Below, piece after piece: positions 50,403 to 63,005 of a stretch of 64,000 bases of DNA. The first letter of the stretch is position 1. Every line of letters starts with the position of its first letter. The DNA comes from Branchiostoma floridae (lineage: Eukaryota > Chordata > Leptocardii > Amphioxiformes > Branchiostomatidae). The notes under the pieces are model-generated. The model saw only the letters and a program-made list of their open reading frames with translations. It was not told the DNA's origin and ran no database searches. Position numbers and translations under genes: made by a program. The DNA is taken from contig NC_049983.1 in NCBI RefSeq assembly GCF_000003815.2, forward strand, positions 10,731,482 to 10,795,481, read 5' to 3'.

Positions 50403-50592
<190 letters not shown>

Positions 50593-50599
50593 TAGTCAC

Positions 50600-53450
50600 A
50601 AATAATGTCCGTACCATCACGGTACACGATCCAATTGTTAAATTCCACCTTCAGTGTATAAACAGCAAAGCTCGATGTGAAGATTTCTTTGTCGATGTCA
50701 TTTAATGCTTTTACCAGGCTTTTAACATTTCCTTAGACTGATTTTCAATGAGCCACATCGGCATCTCTCTGATACAGGGGCCTTCTTGCAACCAGCTGGC
50801 AGAATGCCGATAGCTGCGTCTAAGATTTATGCCAGATTCTCAGTCCAAGCACTAAGACGTTAGCTGTTGCAGACGGTATCCCATTGGGCCACCATTACGT
50901 TTCCACGTCGTCTAACGGGAAGATAAATTGTCGTATCTAATCGAGGCGCCAGGAGTCTACTCCCGAGGAGGAACATCTACCGCGGGGTGAATGCCCTGGT
51001 TAGGGTTCTGAAACATTAGTTGTTGTTAAAGCCGACAACACATTCGTTTGAACCTTTGCAAAATCCTCCAGACGACGGTGATAGAAGACACGGCTTGCGG
51101 TGGATGTTCTTTAAAGTGAAGATGACAAGAAGAAAGTTAATATTGATGCCTTTTGTGCTAATGAGTAACTTGTGAAGCTGAATGTGTCAAGCTTAGCTTT
51201 ACATATAGGTGTTCTCAAACCGTCAGTTCTCAATCGTCTCACTATACCTCCTAGCATATGCCTTCCTTATTGGACATGAATGATTTTTGTTTATTTTTTC
51301 TTAATTTTCCCAGGAATTTTATTTAATACATAGTAGGAGTATTATGTGCATAAACGCCCTGGTACCCTGCTATCAGTCTACATTTAGTTATGAATATCAG
51401 ACAGTCGGTTGGAATAAAGGTTTAATAAGAGCCACTCAGAGACGGGGGCGATACAGGTTATCTGGCACTTGCGAACCGTTGCTGCAGTTACGTGTCTTTA
51501 ACTCCACGTCCCGAAAGTAGCCATAGGTGGGTCCATTCCGTGAACAATAATTTTAGGTATGTCCCAATTTATTCAAAGTATTGGTCACACGTTAAGTTAA
51601 GTTTTAATTCATGTTATTTGCCAGCAAAGATGAGCTTTCATACTTTTGTGGTGATGAAACATCAAGACGCATTGTACATATAAACACTTCTATTACCGCA
51701 GTTATTCTATGACAGTGGTCGAACCTGGATGTAATTTGTTGGCCTTTTCTGGTCCATTAAACGTCAAAGGTTCAAAATTCCCAAAATGATTTTAGTTTAC
51801 TTCTCATTTTCTTGAAGTTCTTGAATCTCAAGATAAACGTATTTTCACAGTGAATGTTAAACAATGATCCTACACTTGCTTGTAGATTATTTTGCCTTCA
51901 CTTCAAACGTGCAAAAATATAACTCAATATCTTCTCCGTGTAATAAGCTACCTCGAGAGTACAAGCTACAAGTCGCCCCTTATATCAAGGATTCAGAAAG
52001 GCTTGTTAGCCGCGCCTGGATTTACTCTACCTTCTTGGAGGGTTGTTAACATGAAGGATGGGCTCACCTTCTTCAACTTATTCCAGTAATAAAGTCAAAG
52101 AGATTGAACCAGTGACAGACTCTGAAATCATATCCAGACGGACGATGGTCCCTCACACAAGTAGGCCATTGGCCCCTGTATCATCAGAATGCATAAATGA
52201 CAAGCAGTTAACATATTTGACTATTCTTACTGTCGTGTCTCCAGATGACGATTCTTCACACAAATACGTCCTTGTCCTGTCCTGCACAACACATAAATGA
52301 TATGCAGTTCAGCTTAATATGTTTGATTGTTCTTACTATAGTTTCATCTCGAGACGGTGGTTCTTCATACAACATAGGTCATTGGCCCTCGTATAAGCAT
52401 AAATGATATGTAGTTTAACTTCACAAATTTGACAATATCATTTTGTTATCACCTACGCACCACACCATTCAATTGAAGTATTCTCCAAAGCCTTCGTGCC
52501 ATGTCGTATTTTCCTAGTCATCTTTTTTGACATTAGTGCTTTAGGTAGAAACACACACATACAAATGTAGAATGGAAGTGAATCGTTTTCTTCTGCCATG
52601 ATTGGATTTAGGTGGTGGATTTTGGTAGTGGATTCAGGTAATATGTTCCTATCTTTGGTACATTTTGTGGTCTACAACATCGCTGCAAGGCTAGAGAATG
52701 GCTTATGGATCTTATCCCCACGGGATTGCAGCTGTCAGAATCACACCAAGAGTCCATTCATCACAGAGGTATGTACAGCGGCAAACAACCAACAGTCAAG
52801 GACACGTTAGATCTTTGGAAACCACCATCTTCAGCATATTGAATTTTAATTCCTTCGCGTATCGTTTACTTGAAGGAGTCGTGTAAAGTAGCCTACTCAG
52901 ATGTGGAGCGTGGGACCATCAAATGTGCTCTACGACTGCTCGCAGGCGACCCCTGGAATATAGATGGCTTCATTTGCTAAAGCCAAGTTCGCTACTCTGA
53001 TATTTGTGTGTGTAATCAAGTCGTAAGATTGCCCTGCTTGTGTGATAGATAGAGTTTTTATGAGTGTGCAGGGTTTGTAACGTTACTTTGAAGAACTCCA
53101 CCAGGGATGGAGCAAACCACGGTGGATCCCACCCTTTACAAAGGTCTGGAGCCTCTTCAATAATTAGCGTGGAACACAAGCCTTGAATGTCACGTGCAAT
53201 CAATACTGCAGCTCTCCCCGGAGACCGTACGCTGGAGTTACCGGAAGCGTATCTCTGGAGGGCAAACCGATCGAAGCCCATATATTTGCCTCCATCCTTT
53301 CTGTCAGCCCTTTTGCCTGCGCAGACGGCCGGTAGCAGCTTTGCGGCGCGACCTTCCTGTGAAATATGGTACTGCGCGAGTTAGAGGACTAGGCGCTGCA
53401 CAGGACATACAGGTAAAAGAACTGGGTGTATTGTAGACTGTATACTACGA
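50600..53450. other. intergenic, no supported gene
   Basis: Mostly AT-rich sequence with short frames. The stretch 53187-53412 is more GC-rich, stays open in two frames and ends at a donor-like CAG/gtaaaa, so it could contain an exon. I cannot identify it or link it to others. Confidence 0.4.
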
Positions 53451-53451
53451 T

Positions 53452-53540
53452 AATGAATGTTTTATTTGCAAAATCATGCCCGAGGGCTAATTGCATATAC
53501 AGTCTCGAAAACTAAGAGAAGTAGATAATGCGATACATAA
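53452..53540 (+). repeat. short dispersed repeat (GCCCGAGGGCTAATTGCA type), second copy
   Basis: TTTTATTTGCAAAATCATGCCCGAGGGCTAATTGCA-like block, matching 23248-23340. Only the core is well conserved. Confidence 0.6.
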
Positions 53541-53588
53541 AACTAGTGTCTAGTATACTAACTAGAGCTATTTACCTAAACAAATTTC

Positions 53589-53925
53589 AGGTACAGGTAG
53601 AGGTACACGGGTTAAGGTACAGGTCCGGACCTGCACATGTACCTATACACGTTTGATAAAGTATATGTAAGTTAAACGTGTAGCTAATTGTCTTTTATTA
53701 GTGATAAATCGTCATCTTTGTATGGGGATATTTGAATGTGAAAACAATTTCTTTGTAAGTTTTCCCAAGTCTCAACTGCAAGATTATCACAATTGGAATT
53801 TACTTATCTGTGCTTTAATGTGTTTAGGTACAGGTACAGGTACACAGATGTTTAGGTCCGTACCTGTACCTAAATTATTTTTCAGGTACGGCACAGGTGC
53901 TGGTATTTAGGTACACAACCCTAAT
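53589..53925. repeat. GGTACA hexamer-rich segments with inverted arms
   Basis: Runs of AGGTACAGGTACAGG-type hexamers occur at 53589-53650 and 53826-53925. Each has a complementary TGTACCTGTACC-like run close by, so each can fold into a hairpin. About 180 bp of ordinary sequence separates them. Confidence 0.7.
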
Positions 53926-55042
53926 ACCAACCGAACCACTCGCCTGGCAAATAGAAATGTCTAATGGTTGCCTCTGAGAGTGATAAGTCAGTGTGCAATG
54001 TAACGATTTTAGATAATGAACCACTAATGCTACAATAGTTACCAGGCTGAGATTGAACTGGAGCACGGACGTAGGATACCCCCTCCATTGGGTTTTCGAT
54101 TTTCCTGTGCACGCAATTTTGACATCAGTTAGAAGTGATATGCGTAGAGTTTAATCATCATCTAGCGCTGCTAGAATATGTCTACCGCATTATATGGCAA
54201 GGGCGTGCTGATATACTAATGCTTCGGTTGCGGGAATGACCTATTTTTGTGAGGGAGATGACGCAAACGGGACGTCATAACGAAAGCTAATGTTCCGACG
54301 AGTTGACGCGCAACGTTGATCTCGACGCCACCTGCCGTCTGGCCGTCTCGCCCGCCGTACTATTAAGACATTTCACGGTATTGATTTGACACGTAAATTG
54401 CGTGTCCACGCCTGGTGAGACACGATTATAGTCTGTGTAGAAATCTCGAAAATTAACGGTCTTGTTTTTTATAATAATTAACGTCACCGCGGTCTAAGCA
54501 AACTCTTCATTGTAAGGTTTTCAAAATATGGAGAAAGATGCAATGACTACCAGAGTAACTGAGATAGTATCCACGATACGTTAACAACAATTGACAGAGA
54601 GGAATACAGACTGTACTCAATGCGTTAAAGTTTTCCAAGTCAATATTGCATCTGCCAGATAAAACAGACTGATCATAATTGCACTGAAGTCTGTAGACAC
54701 TATAATTTGTCTGCAGTATAATCTGATTGCTGTCTAATAATTTCCCAATCGGCTTTGAATTTATTTCTGGTAACAAAGCGAGCTCAATATGCTCGTTCTG
54801 AGCAGCTCATTTGTGTACAGAGACGACTGCGTGGTACCCTGTAGAGTGCGTGGGCGCTCTGCCTGGGGACAAATGAGATGCTAATGTCTGATGACAGTAT
54901 CGAACTGGTTTTTCCCTGCTGCACATGACACGGTGAGCACGACAGGCACAGAGCAGGTTGACTTTAGGAGCTCCGCTGTTTTATAATTCAGTATCGAACT
55001 GTTTTATCGTAAGCATTGATCTGCTTCATACGCCACTCTAGG
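53926..55042. other. intergenic; presumed promoter and 5' UTR of the PPxY protein gene
   Basis: No gene is supported. The last part should contain the start of the PPxY membrane protein transcript, but no core promoter element is clear. Confidence 0.4.
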
Positions 55043-55111
55043 ATGGTGACGGACATGGAGGCAGACGCTCTGACATCTGCTACGTGTTGGAGACGGGACC
55101 ATCATCGGTAA
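55043..55111 (+). other. upstream open reading frame before the PPxY protein
   Basis: ATG followed by 21 codons and TAA, ending 23 bases before the main ATG. A donor-like G/gtaagc overlaps its stop, so this stretch could instead be the end of an alternative first exon. If transcribed as drawn it would reduce initiation at the main start. Confidence 0.35.
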
Positions 55112-55134
55112 GCAGTGTAACGAAGTGATGTGCG

Positions 55135-58100
55135 ATGGAAGGAACGGGCTGCACCGAGCCGTGCAAACGGATTGACCGGGATCTGCGCTTCAGCATCTGC
55201 ATGATCGTCGTGGGGATGTCCCTGCTGACCGCCGGGTCTCTAATGGTCATCCTCGGACACGTCCTGAGCGCGCAGCTGGACAGTGAGAACGCCAACTCCC
55301 TGGCCATTGCCGGACCGGTCTCGCTGACCATCAGCGGCGGGTTCGTCCTGCCGGGCCTGTGTCTGTATTTTGTCAGGAAGAGGAAGTCTGCCAGAAGGAG
55401 GAGGATCCCGAGGAGCGGCACGGAGCTGGTAGATCTTGTCTTCTCGTCCTACCCGTCCCTGAGTGACATCAGCCCCACCCGGAACTACGCCCCGCCCCCG
55501 TCCTACCAGGAGGTGATGCAGATGGGTCTGGACGTCTACCCCCTCTCCAGCAACAGGTATGACCATTGCTCACGTAACACCTCCCACACGTAAAAATGCC
55601 TTGGTCTCGAAAAAAAAGCATATCCTATGACAAAACAGGACCATTTGTATGAACAACATCTTTAAGGCCTACGGTAAGTGTGGCTATTGTTTTTATAGAA
55701 ATTTCATAATTTGCACTGCAAGAGTTGCGCAATATCTGTTGCACGGACGTATTGCGAGGTCCTTTTCCAGTGTTGTCCTGAGTTGGCATACGCAGTTGGA
55801 AAAGGGAGAATCATAATTTAATATCCAAACAGGAGATAAGTGAATCTTTGTACTGCAACAATTGCACTATAACGTTATATGATGCATGGACGTGATAATA
55901 CGGTTCTTTTCAAGTGTGGTCTTGAGTTGATAGATGACATACTGTGAATAACGTTCGGGAAAAGGGGAGACTCCTAGACTAAACTCTAAACAAGAAAACA
56001 CAAAAGAAGTCGTCAATCTTTCTTACTTGTGCAGACGAAAAGCCTTGGAACATCCTTTTTGTGTCTTACATAACGGATAGCGTCTGAGAAAAGATCAGAA
56101 AGACGTGATATATAGTGGTGATATCAAAGTATCCGCGCATTACCACTAAGTGGAGTTTTCCCTATCGAGTCGTGGCAGGTGGCCGAATCATTAAGACCAG
56201 CCAATTTCACGTGGTTATTCTGTTTGATGGCTACTGTCGGCAAAACCTAATTGTGGTGAGCTAAAAAGCTGCAAATATACTACAGTTGTCATCAAATTCA
56301 ATCCAAAATCCTTTACTGTGTAGAAGATCCGATGATATGCATTTTCCTGTCCAACGTATAGATGGCAATAAGGAATACTTCATACCCAAAACGTTTTCAA
56401 CAAGAGCTATCTACCGCCCCAAAATCGTGATCACAGCTTGTTCAGGACACTATACTAGATATCAAAATCGGAAGCTCCGCCACAGTACCATAAGCCGCTA
56501 GGGGGTCCAAAATCTAACCTTTTTGAGGTGTTGTAAAGACCTACCAAGATATTAGATATCAAAACAATCCATTTAGGCAGTCTTGAGTTATCGCGTTGAA
56601 AAATGGACAGATCTAAATTTCCAAACACCTGTACGTGCATTTCGGTGCAAAGCTAGAGTTTCCATCTAATAGAATGGTGATGAAGTGAGCTGGCCATCCC
56701 TAGGGTATTGTTCACCTTGCTGTAAGGACAAACTCACATGACCATGTTAAACCATGGTGGGAACAATGTCGTAAAGGTGACCCGCGTTGGTGGAGAATTA
56801 GCGTGGTTTCCGCGCCGTAGGGGGGCGGCGTTACTCTTCAATTAGACAAGTTCCCATGTTCTGTATGTTCCAATTATTGGAGCGCATGCATCGAATTTAC
56901 CCAGCGTGCGCCACAGGGAAGCTCTAGCAAGCATCGCACAATCAATATTTCCACTGTGCTGAGATGTAGACATACAATTTACCATGAAAATCTAACAGTA
57001 CGGAAGTTTTAAGTCACCTTTTTAAATTGCATCTACGAAATGCCCTTGCAATAAGAATCGATGGAATATGACTTGTAAGTATCCCAGTACAACGTTGATG
57101 TAGTTCAATGCTCTTTCAGATGAAAAATGACATGCCATTTTATTGAAATTTCTTATCGTAGCAGAGAAGTGAGAGCATAAGCAAAGGTCACATCTCGCAG
57201 TTTCATCTCTTATCTTGTCTATATGTGTAACCTCCGTTCATTCCGTATGCGCGGCTGACAGATGAGTACCTATGTTTCTCTCGCCAGCGGGCAGTCGTTA
57301 AAACAGTCTGTAACTGTCAAAGATTTGAAAGCACGCTGTCTCAAGCACTCACTGCGCATGCCTCGCCTGGCTAAAATATCATGTTTTTCTGGCGCAGAGA
57401 AGACAAATTGTCAGGGGAGTTCGCTCCAAAATCCATCGCTACTTGGAAACCCTCCAATCTTCCTCTGCAATATGTGGCCCCTGGCTTCCGAGATATCGTT
57501 TGCAACAGACGGTGGAATAGTCAGTGTGACAAGGACAAACTCCTACGTTTAGGGCTTCTACGTCTCTACATGTTCAGACAGCCTGATATTTGTTAGCTTG
57601 AACATGGGACAGAAATGATGAAAATAGAAATCGAACGTTGAAATTCAAATATTAGTTGTGATAATGAAATCAAGTGAAGGCAGTTGGAAGCTTCATAAAA
57701 GTTTGTGCTTTCTCATTATTGACATTGAACTTCGTCTTACTCAGGAGTTGTGCCCAAGAACAGGTGATTTTGGTGGATTCATAAAACTAAGGTAGACTGC
57801 AAGAAAATAAATGATGAAATGTTTGAGAGACAGAACCAATATGACAGTTATAGGTCGGCCGTACTGTAACGGCATTATGCTATTCAATTATTAAATTATA
57901 CCCCGGACGTGTTATGTACTCATGAGTTATTCATGGTGAGTGGGAAAGGCATTGCGGACATCGCGTGCAGGGCCATGAAAACGTTTTCCCTGTAAAAATG
58001 TGTTAGACAAATTGCTCACTGAAACGCCGGCAGAGAACCCCTTTGTTTTCACAATCACTAATAATGTAATCTGTTGAAATGGTTTGATGTTTGCAAAAAA

Positions 58101-61100
58101 TTGAACGATTATGACTCTGACATTTACTAGACATACGTTTATTTTACAATTTCTTCAAGCTCTTCTGGTAACCGTATATATAATCAAACTAAAATATTCT
58201 AGACCTCTTCAATTATAGACAACTAGTGCACTGTATAGAATATGATACTCATTGTCGTTAGTCAACTTCTGGACGTAAAATTAACTTTTAAACGGAAAAT
58301 TCCCAAACACCACCACTCACACTTATCATTAGTCAAAACGCAACAGTTTTCAGACAACCGATACTGATGCAATACGGTGTCGAGCTCATAAATTTACGTC
58401 CGAAGTTAGGGTACCTTCCGTTACAATATCAATATTCTAGGATCAGTGTTTGCATCGACATATCCTGAGAGGCGGTTTACCTCAGCCATTGTTCCATTCT
58501 AAGCCCTTTTCCGCGCTGCAAAGCTTAGGTTTAATGAGTTTTATCGGATTTCCACTGCTGATCAGGCTGTGGCAGTTGTGAGGGCGGGAAATTTATGGCC
58601 AAGGTCGTCAGAGGTGACCCGGGAGATGTAGCACCTTGTAGGTACTGTAATCATGGGAGGACCCGGGGGGTCTACGGGGTGCTATTTACGTTCCAAAACA
58701 AGCCTTGCGTTCTTCACAGACAACACTGAAAACACAGACCGTCAGTTTGTATAAGCCACATCGTTCCTTCCTTATGTTTTATTACCTCCGGCAAGGAGAT
58801 TCCACTCTGACGGGGGTACTATTTTTGGTCGTGTATGGGTGGTTGCATCTATATAACTCAGGATCCTTTTGATAGATTTGTATGGATTTTGGCGCGTGGG
58901 TTATTGAAGTCCATAAGAAACAATGCAGTTTAGTCCCCTATGAGTTTTACAGGTACTGCAACATTAGAGGCCCACACCCCCTTCCTGAATGTAGTGTGGA
59001 ATAGTCCATAGACAGCTGATCAGCCTTCGACGACGAATGACCCCTTTAGAAGATAGTTGGCTTGATTGAAGTAAGAAGGGATAGGGGAGGGACACTAACA
59101 TGTATAACATTACTGCTAAGATCTGTTTATTCATTTATTTGTTTATTGCACTTCCCATGTAAAAATGGTGGGGAGACAAAACAGGTGAAATGCCACCTCT
59201 GCAAGTTGTCTCCCCGAAAATCGTTGGCATTAAGAAATAGATGTTTCATGGAATGATGAAATCAAATTCTTGTTAGAGACTCTTTACTGTTTGTTCATCA
59301 GCGTGTTGACAATAATAACTTCTAATTTCGGACGATATGTCGAATGACTATGTCTGTAGCAAAACACGTTTATTACAATTATCACTGGAAATTTGATGAT
59401 AGATCCAGCATAACAACATACAGATCCACTGGGACTAACATAAATGCTTCTTATCTGCTTTAACACACCACGAGTGCTAAAAACAAAAACAAATGGATGT
59501 ATTTTTACTAAGATATTAGATTTGGATGGTTTGTAATATGGATGCGCAGCGATTAAGATCAAATTAAGCTTAAGCAGACTAAGATTGAATTAATAGGTTA
59601 TTATAATGGCAAGACTGTTAAAGGTACTCCAATTATTATTTTTTGTATTACGTACGCCTACGATATATGCATCAAAAGGAAACTAAAATAATAACTGACA
59701 ATATTGGTTGTCTGTATTCTTGGAACAATGCGGCGCAGTCAATATGGCATGCACAGGAGGTTATATTTATATCGATCGCACGCCGTCTGTTAGTCTGATA
59801 CATGTCTATGACAATAGCACTGTCGCATTGTGCTGCTCGGGTCAAACTAAGGACACTGGCCAATCTAGCCAGCTGAGAGTTTACACAAGTTTTTAGCAGT
59901 TTTGTAAGAGAGTTTTTACCAAATCTGCAGTTAGATTGGCAGTTAAGCCCAAATCAATGTCTTCTTTCGTGTTTATCTTATCATTTGCAAATGGTATATT
60001 AGATTGAGGAGTTATGAGATTGCGTTTGATGGTGGACTTAGATTTAAACGTATTTCATTGATAGAGCCCCAGATTGGCGATGAAATTTACAGCGTTTTTG
60101 CTTGAATGTAGTTTTTGCCGTCTATATCCTAAGCAATTTCTTCTAAATCTTTACAAGTAGCTTATCATTTCTTTTACAACATTTACTGACAATATGCTTA
60201 ACACCTTTATTACCTTCGCCAATGGGGCTATGTTTTTGGTAGCGGTTGAGTGTATGTGTGCATATATGTTTGTGGATGGACAGCATAACTCTAATTCTTA
60301 TTGAGAACAAATTTCAAAAACTGAAGGTGCAGATCTAGAATGTATGTTATGGTATGGTATCTTAGATAAATCTTAGAGTATCACAGAAAGTTGGTCTGAA
60401 ATTGACAAACGGACAAAATGTTGCTTGTGTCCCATTCTTGTGGTTATCACATGAAGCTCTTTTACCACGACAAATGCTTGTAGGTACTCCGAAACGTCCT
60501 TCAACGTAGGATCATTCCAGTGGACATTATAACCGTCAACCATCATCGTTACAAAGACTCACGGCAGTTCTGTGTTCACGGGAGAGCTATAATGGATTCT
60601 CGTTAGTGTAGCACCTTGCTCACGGCGTACTCATACATAAAACACTTGATTTCTCGTAAACCTGGTGCTTCTAGTCCCAGAACTGGACATCAGTGAGATG
60701 AAATGGAAACCGTGGCGTCAGAAGGGTAAAAAGGTTGTTTGAAAGACGTTTATGGTATACTTTGAAATGGAATATGTTTGCAGTGGTTTTATGTTTTTTT
60801 TTTCACCGCGAACTCAAATCCACCGCGAACATTCCCCTTTTTACAGTAAGATCTTGCATTGCAGTTTCAACCGCAAACTTAAAACAACGTACTGTAAACA
60901 CTTTATTTTTCCCTACCGTGAAATCAAATCCCCGCGAACATTTTCCATTTTACAGTAGAATGTCCGTATCCTTTCTATTGGTACATTAACCTTGTCATGG
61001 ACGGCAGGTGTGTAATATCATATTCGATATCCGGTTCACGTAAAATGGCTTATTGTAGAGGCAAAATCACCAATTACGAAGAAATGACCATCACAATCTT

Positions 61101-63005
61101 TGTATAGGCACTGTTAGATGTTTTAGCGTCTGGAAATAGAATTATAGATATATCAATACTAGACGACGCTCCCTGGAGGTTTTCGGTTTTACTGTTTGTG
61201 GTTTCTTTTACATAGAAATCTAATTTCAAAATGTATGACGTACTCTTTGGATTCAAACCCTGGTGGAATTTTAAAGGAATCAATTTCATTTCATGATTCC
61301 CAATTAAACAAAACAATAACGATTCAATATCCCTTATGAAACAAGCAGATCTTATCTTACAGAAGATCATTATATGAACAGAGGGATATATGAAGTGATG
61401 TACCTCAAAAATAGCTGTCCGCATTGCAAACAAGTTTCATCATCGCACGAGAGGCCCATCTTCCCCATTACCATTATCTATCTATCACTACCCCTGGCGT
61501 ACCACCAGTTTGAACTGAATCCAAAATCGTTAAAACGAGTTGATTCTATCGACGCATTCCCCCAAACGCGCTGAAACTAAACTCGCATGTCAAAGAGTTA
61601 TCAGTCATGGTGTACTCGCTGTCCCTAGATCCAGTTAAGTGTTTTCCCCAAGCGATGTTGACTGCAGAAATTAAATACAACATTTGCACGAATAGTTCTC
61701 CTCCATTTAGTGTCATTTTGACTTGCTTAATGCTCTAGTTTGATAGAAAATATCACACCATAGCATCATAGTAGCTTTAGAAACTTGCATTTCATAACTA
61801 TTGTAATATCAACTAAGTAAGCTGTATTATAACAAAGATGTTGAGTTGGTTTTGATATATGTACCCAAAGCAATGCTATTCAGATGTTCGCATCGTCCTT
61901 TGCATGTTAAAGATGAGGTTTTCCCACCCAGTGAATGGATAACTCAACTTTCAAAACTCGAACACGTTTTTTAACTGATCTCCAAAAGTTTTGCATGTCG
62001 TATCTTAGCTCTAAAGATACACTTTTCCCTTCTGCCTCGTAATCAGTAAACCTATATATGGCCAGACAAATATAACACGGAGAAAAACGAGATAAAACTG
62101 AGGAGAGCACGCGTGGGGAAAACTTTTCTGAGTAGCGAGCCTGAAGAAGGATTTTGAACCGCCATTCGTGCGGGACACTATCCGTTATCAGTCCACAGCA
62201 TCTGTAAAGGCATTGATCCCAACTAGGCAGACAGACGGACGAATCTGCGCGTGTAGCACAAATGTAAGGATCTTTGAACGTGGGTCTAACGGTCTGTGAA
62301 TGTTAATCAGGCGTGATTAATGAGATGTCAGGATGGCTGAAAGGTCCATATTGCTGACATTCACGAGGTGTTGGGCTTAGAACTACGGGGGGGCCTGAGA
62401 CAGGAACGTTGGTACATGCAAAACTCTGAAAGGCGAGTTTTAAATCACGATTGAATCAATGGCCCACTTGCTCAATGGGAATCAAACAAGATGGATGGGT
62501 GGGTTCGAAACGTTCCTTCCAGTGCTCTCACTTAAGTCTCAATTGGATCTTACGGAGAGAAATGGCCAGAGGAGAGGATGAAAGTGGTTGTTTGAAACTT
62601 TGAATTTCGAAAGGGGGCCAAGGGGGTAAGCAAAAAACAACGATCGAGCCCATGGTAACTTGTTCTCGGTGTGCTTTAGCATTTGCACGGTGCATACTTG
62701 TATCTGTACTCTTCTAATGACGTTTGGACATGTTTTTTCTCTTCTATCTCGACAGGGTGCCAAGTATATCGGTGTTGGACTGCAGCGCCTTGGACATGCC
62801 CGTTCGGCCCGACCTTGTACAGGACCGTCGTGCTGCATGGCACAGATCGCCGCACGAGGGCGCTGCTGTGGAGAACACCTCGTCAACCCCAGCACGCCGT
62901 GAGACATCGCTATCCGCCAGCCCCTCCCATGTAGCAGGGTACCAGGAAACCTCGTTAACAGAACAGGAACCGCCACCCAAATACGAGGACGTGATTCTGA
63001 CGTAG
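55135..63005 (+). CDS. two-helix membrane protein with two PPxY motifs (2 exons)
   Basis: Exons 55135-55556 and 62756-63005, joined through a 7.2-kb intron in phase 2 (AG + G); 223 residues. Helices at about 19-41 and 58-80, followed by a basic stop-transfer segment (RKRKSARRRR, 81-90), which places both termini in the cytoplasm. The tail holds PPSY (121-124) and PPKY (214-217, eight residues from the end, in an acidic setting). PPxY motifs are known ligands of WW domains in NEDD4-family ubiquitin ligases, so a role as adaptor or trafficking substrate is a reasonable inference. The architecture resembles vertebrate TMEM252 or TMEM139, but orthology is not shown. Reading through the first donor would give a 152-residue form ending soon after. 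Frame and motif continuity across the junction support the model. Confidence 0.82.
58781..58960 (+). repeat. dispersed repeat copy 4
   Basis: ATTACCTCCGGCAAGGAGATT head, a GGTCGTGTATGGGTGGTTGCA middle, an ATAACTCAGGATCCTTTTGA block and a TTTGTATGGATTTTGGCGCGTGGG block. It belongs to the same layout as the other copies but is a more diverged subfamily. Confidence 0.55.
60209..60420 (+). repeat. dispersed repeat copy 5
   Basis: ATTACCTTCGCCAATGGGGCTA head, TTTTTGGTAGCGGTTGAGTGTATG, then GGATGGACAGCATAACTCTA and AAATTTCAAAAACTGAAGG. It lacks the GACGAAGGTCAAG tail. Confidence 0.6.
60805..60960 (+). repeat. CCGCGAA-type direct repeat pair
   Basis: Two copies of a phrase with CCGCGAAC/CCGTGAAATCAAATCC, then CCGCGAACATT and TTTTACAGTA, at about 60805-60850 and 60915-60958, joined by about 65 bp that contains TACAGTA / TACTGTA in opposite orientation. 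Probably a decayed interspersed element. Confidence 0.6.

Larger units (their letters stand above)
55557..62755 (+). other. 7.2-kb intron of the PPxY protein gene
   Basis: Donor AACAG/gtatga, acceptor tctcgacag/G preceded by a long pyrimidine-rich tract. Inside I see dispersed repeat copies 4 and 5 and a CCGCGAA direct repeat pair, listed separately. The 96-codon frame at 57262-57552 has no splice context or motif. No nested gene is supported. Confidence 0.75.

Noticed and set aside
57262-57552. 96-codon frame inside the large intron
   Set aside because: No acceptor/donor pair in phase, no recognisable motif, and no link to either neighbouring exon.
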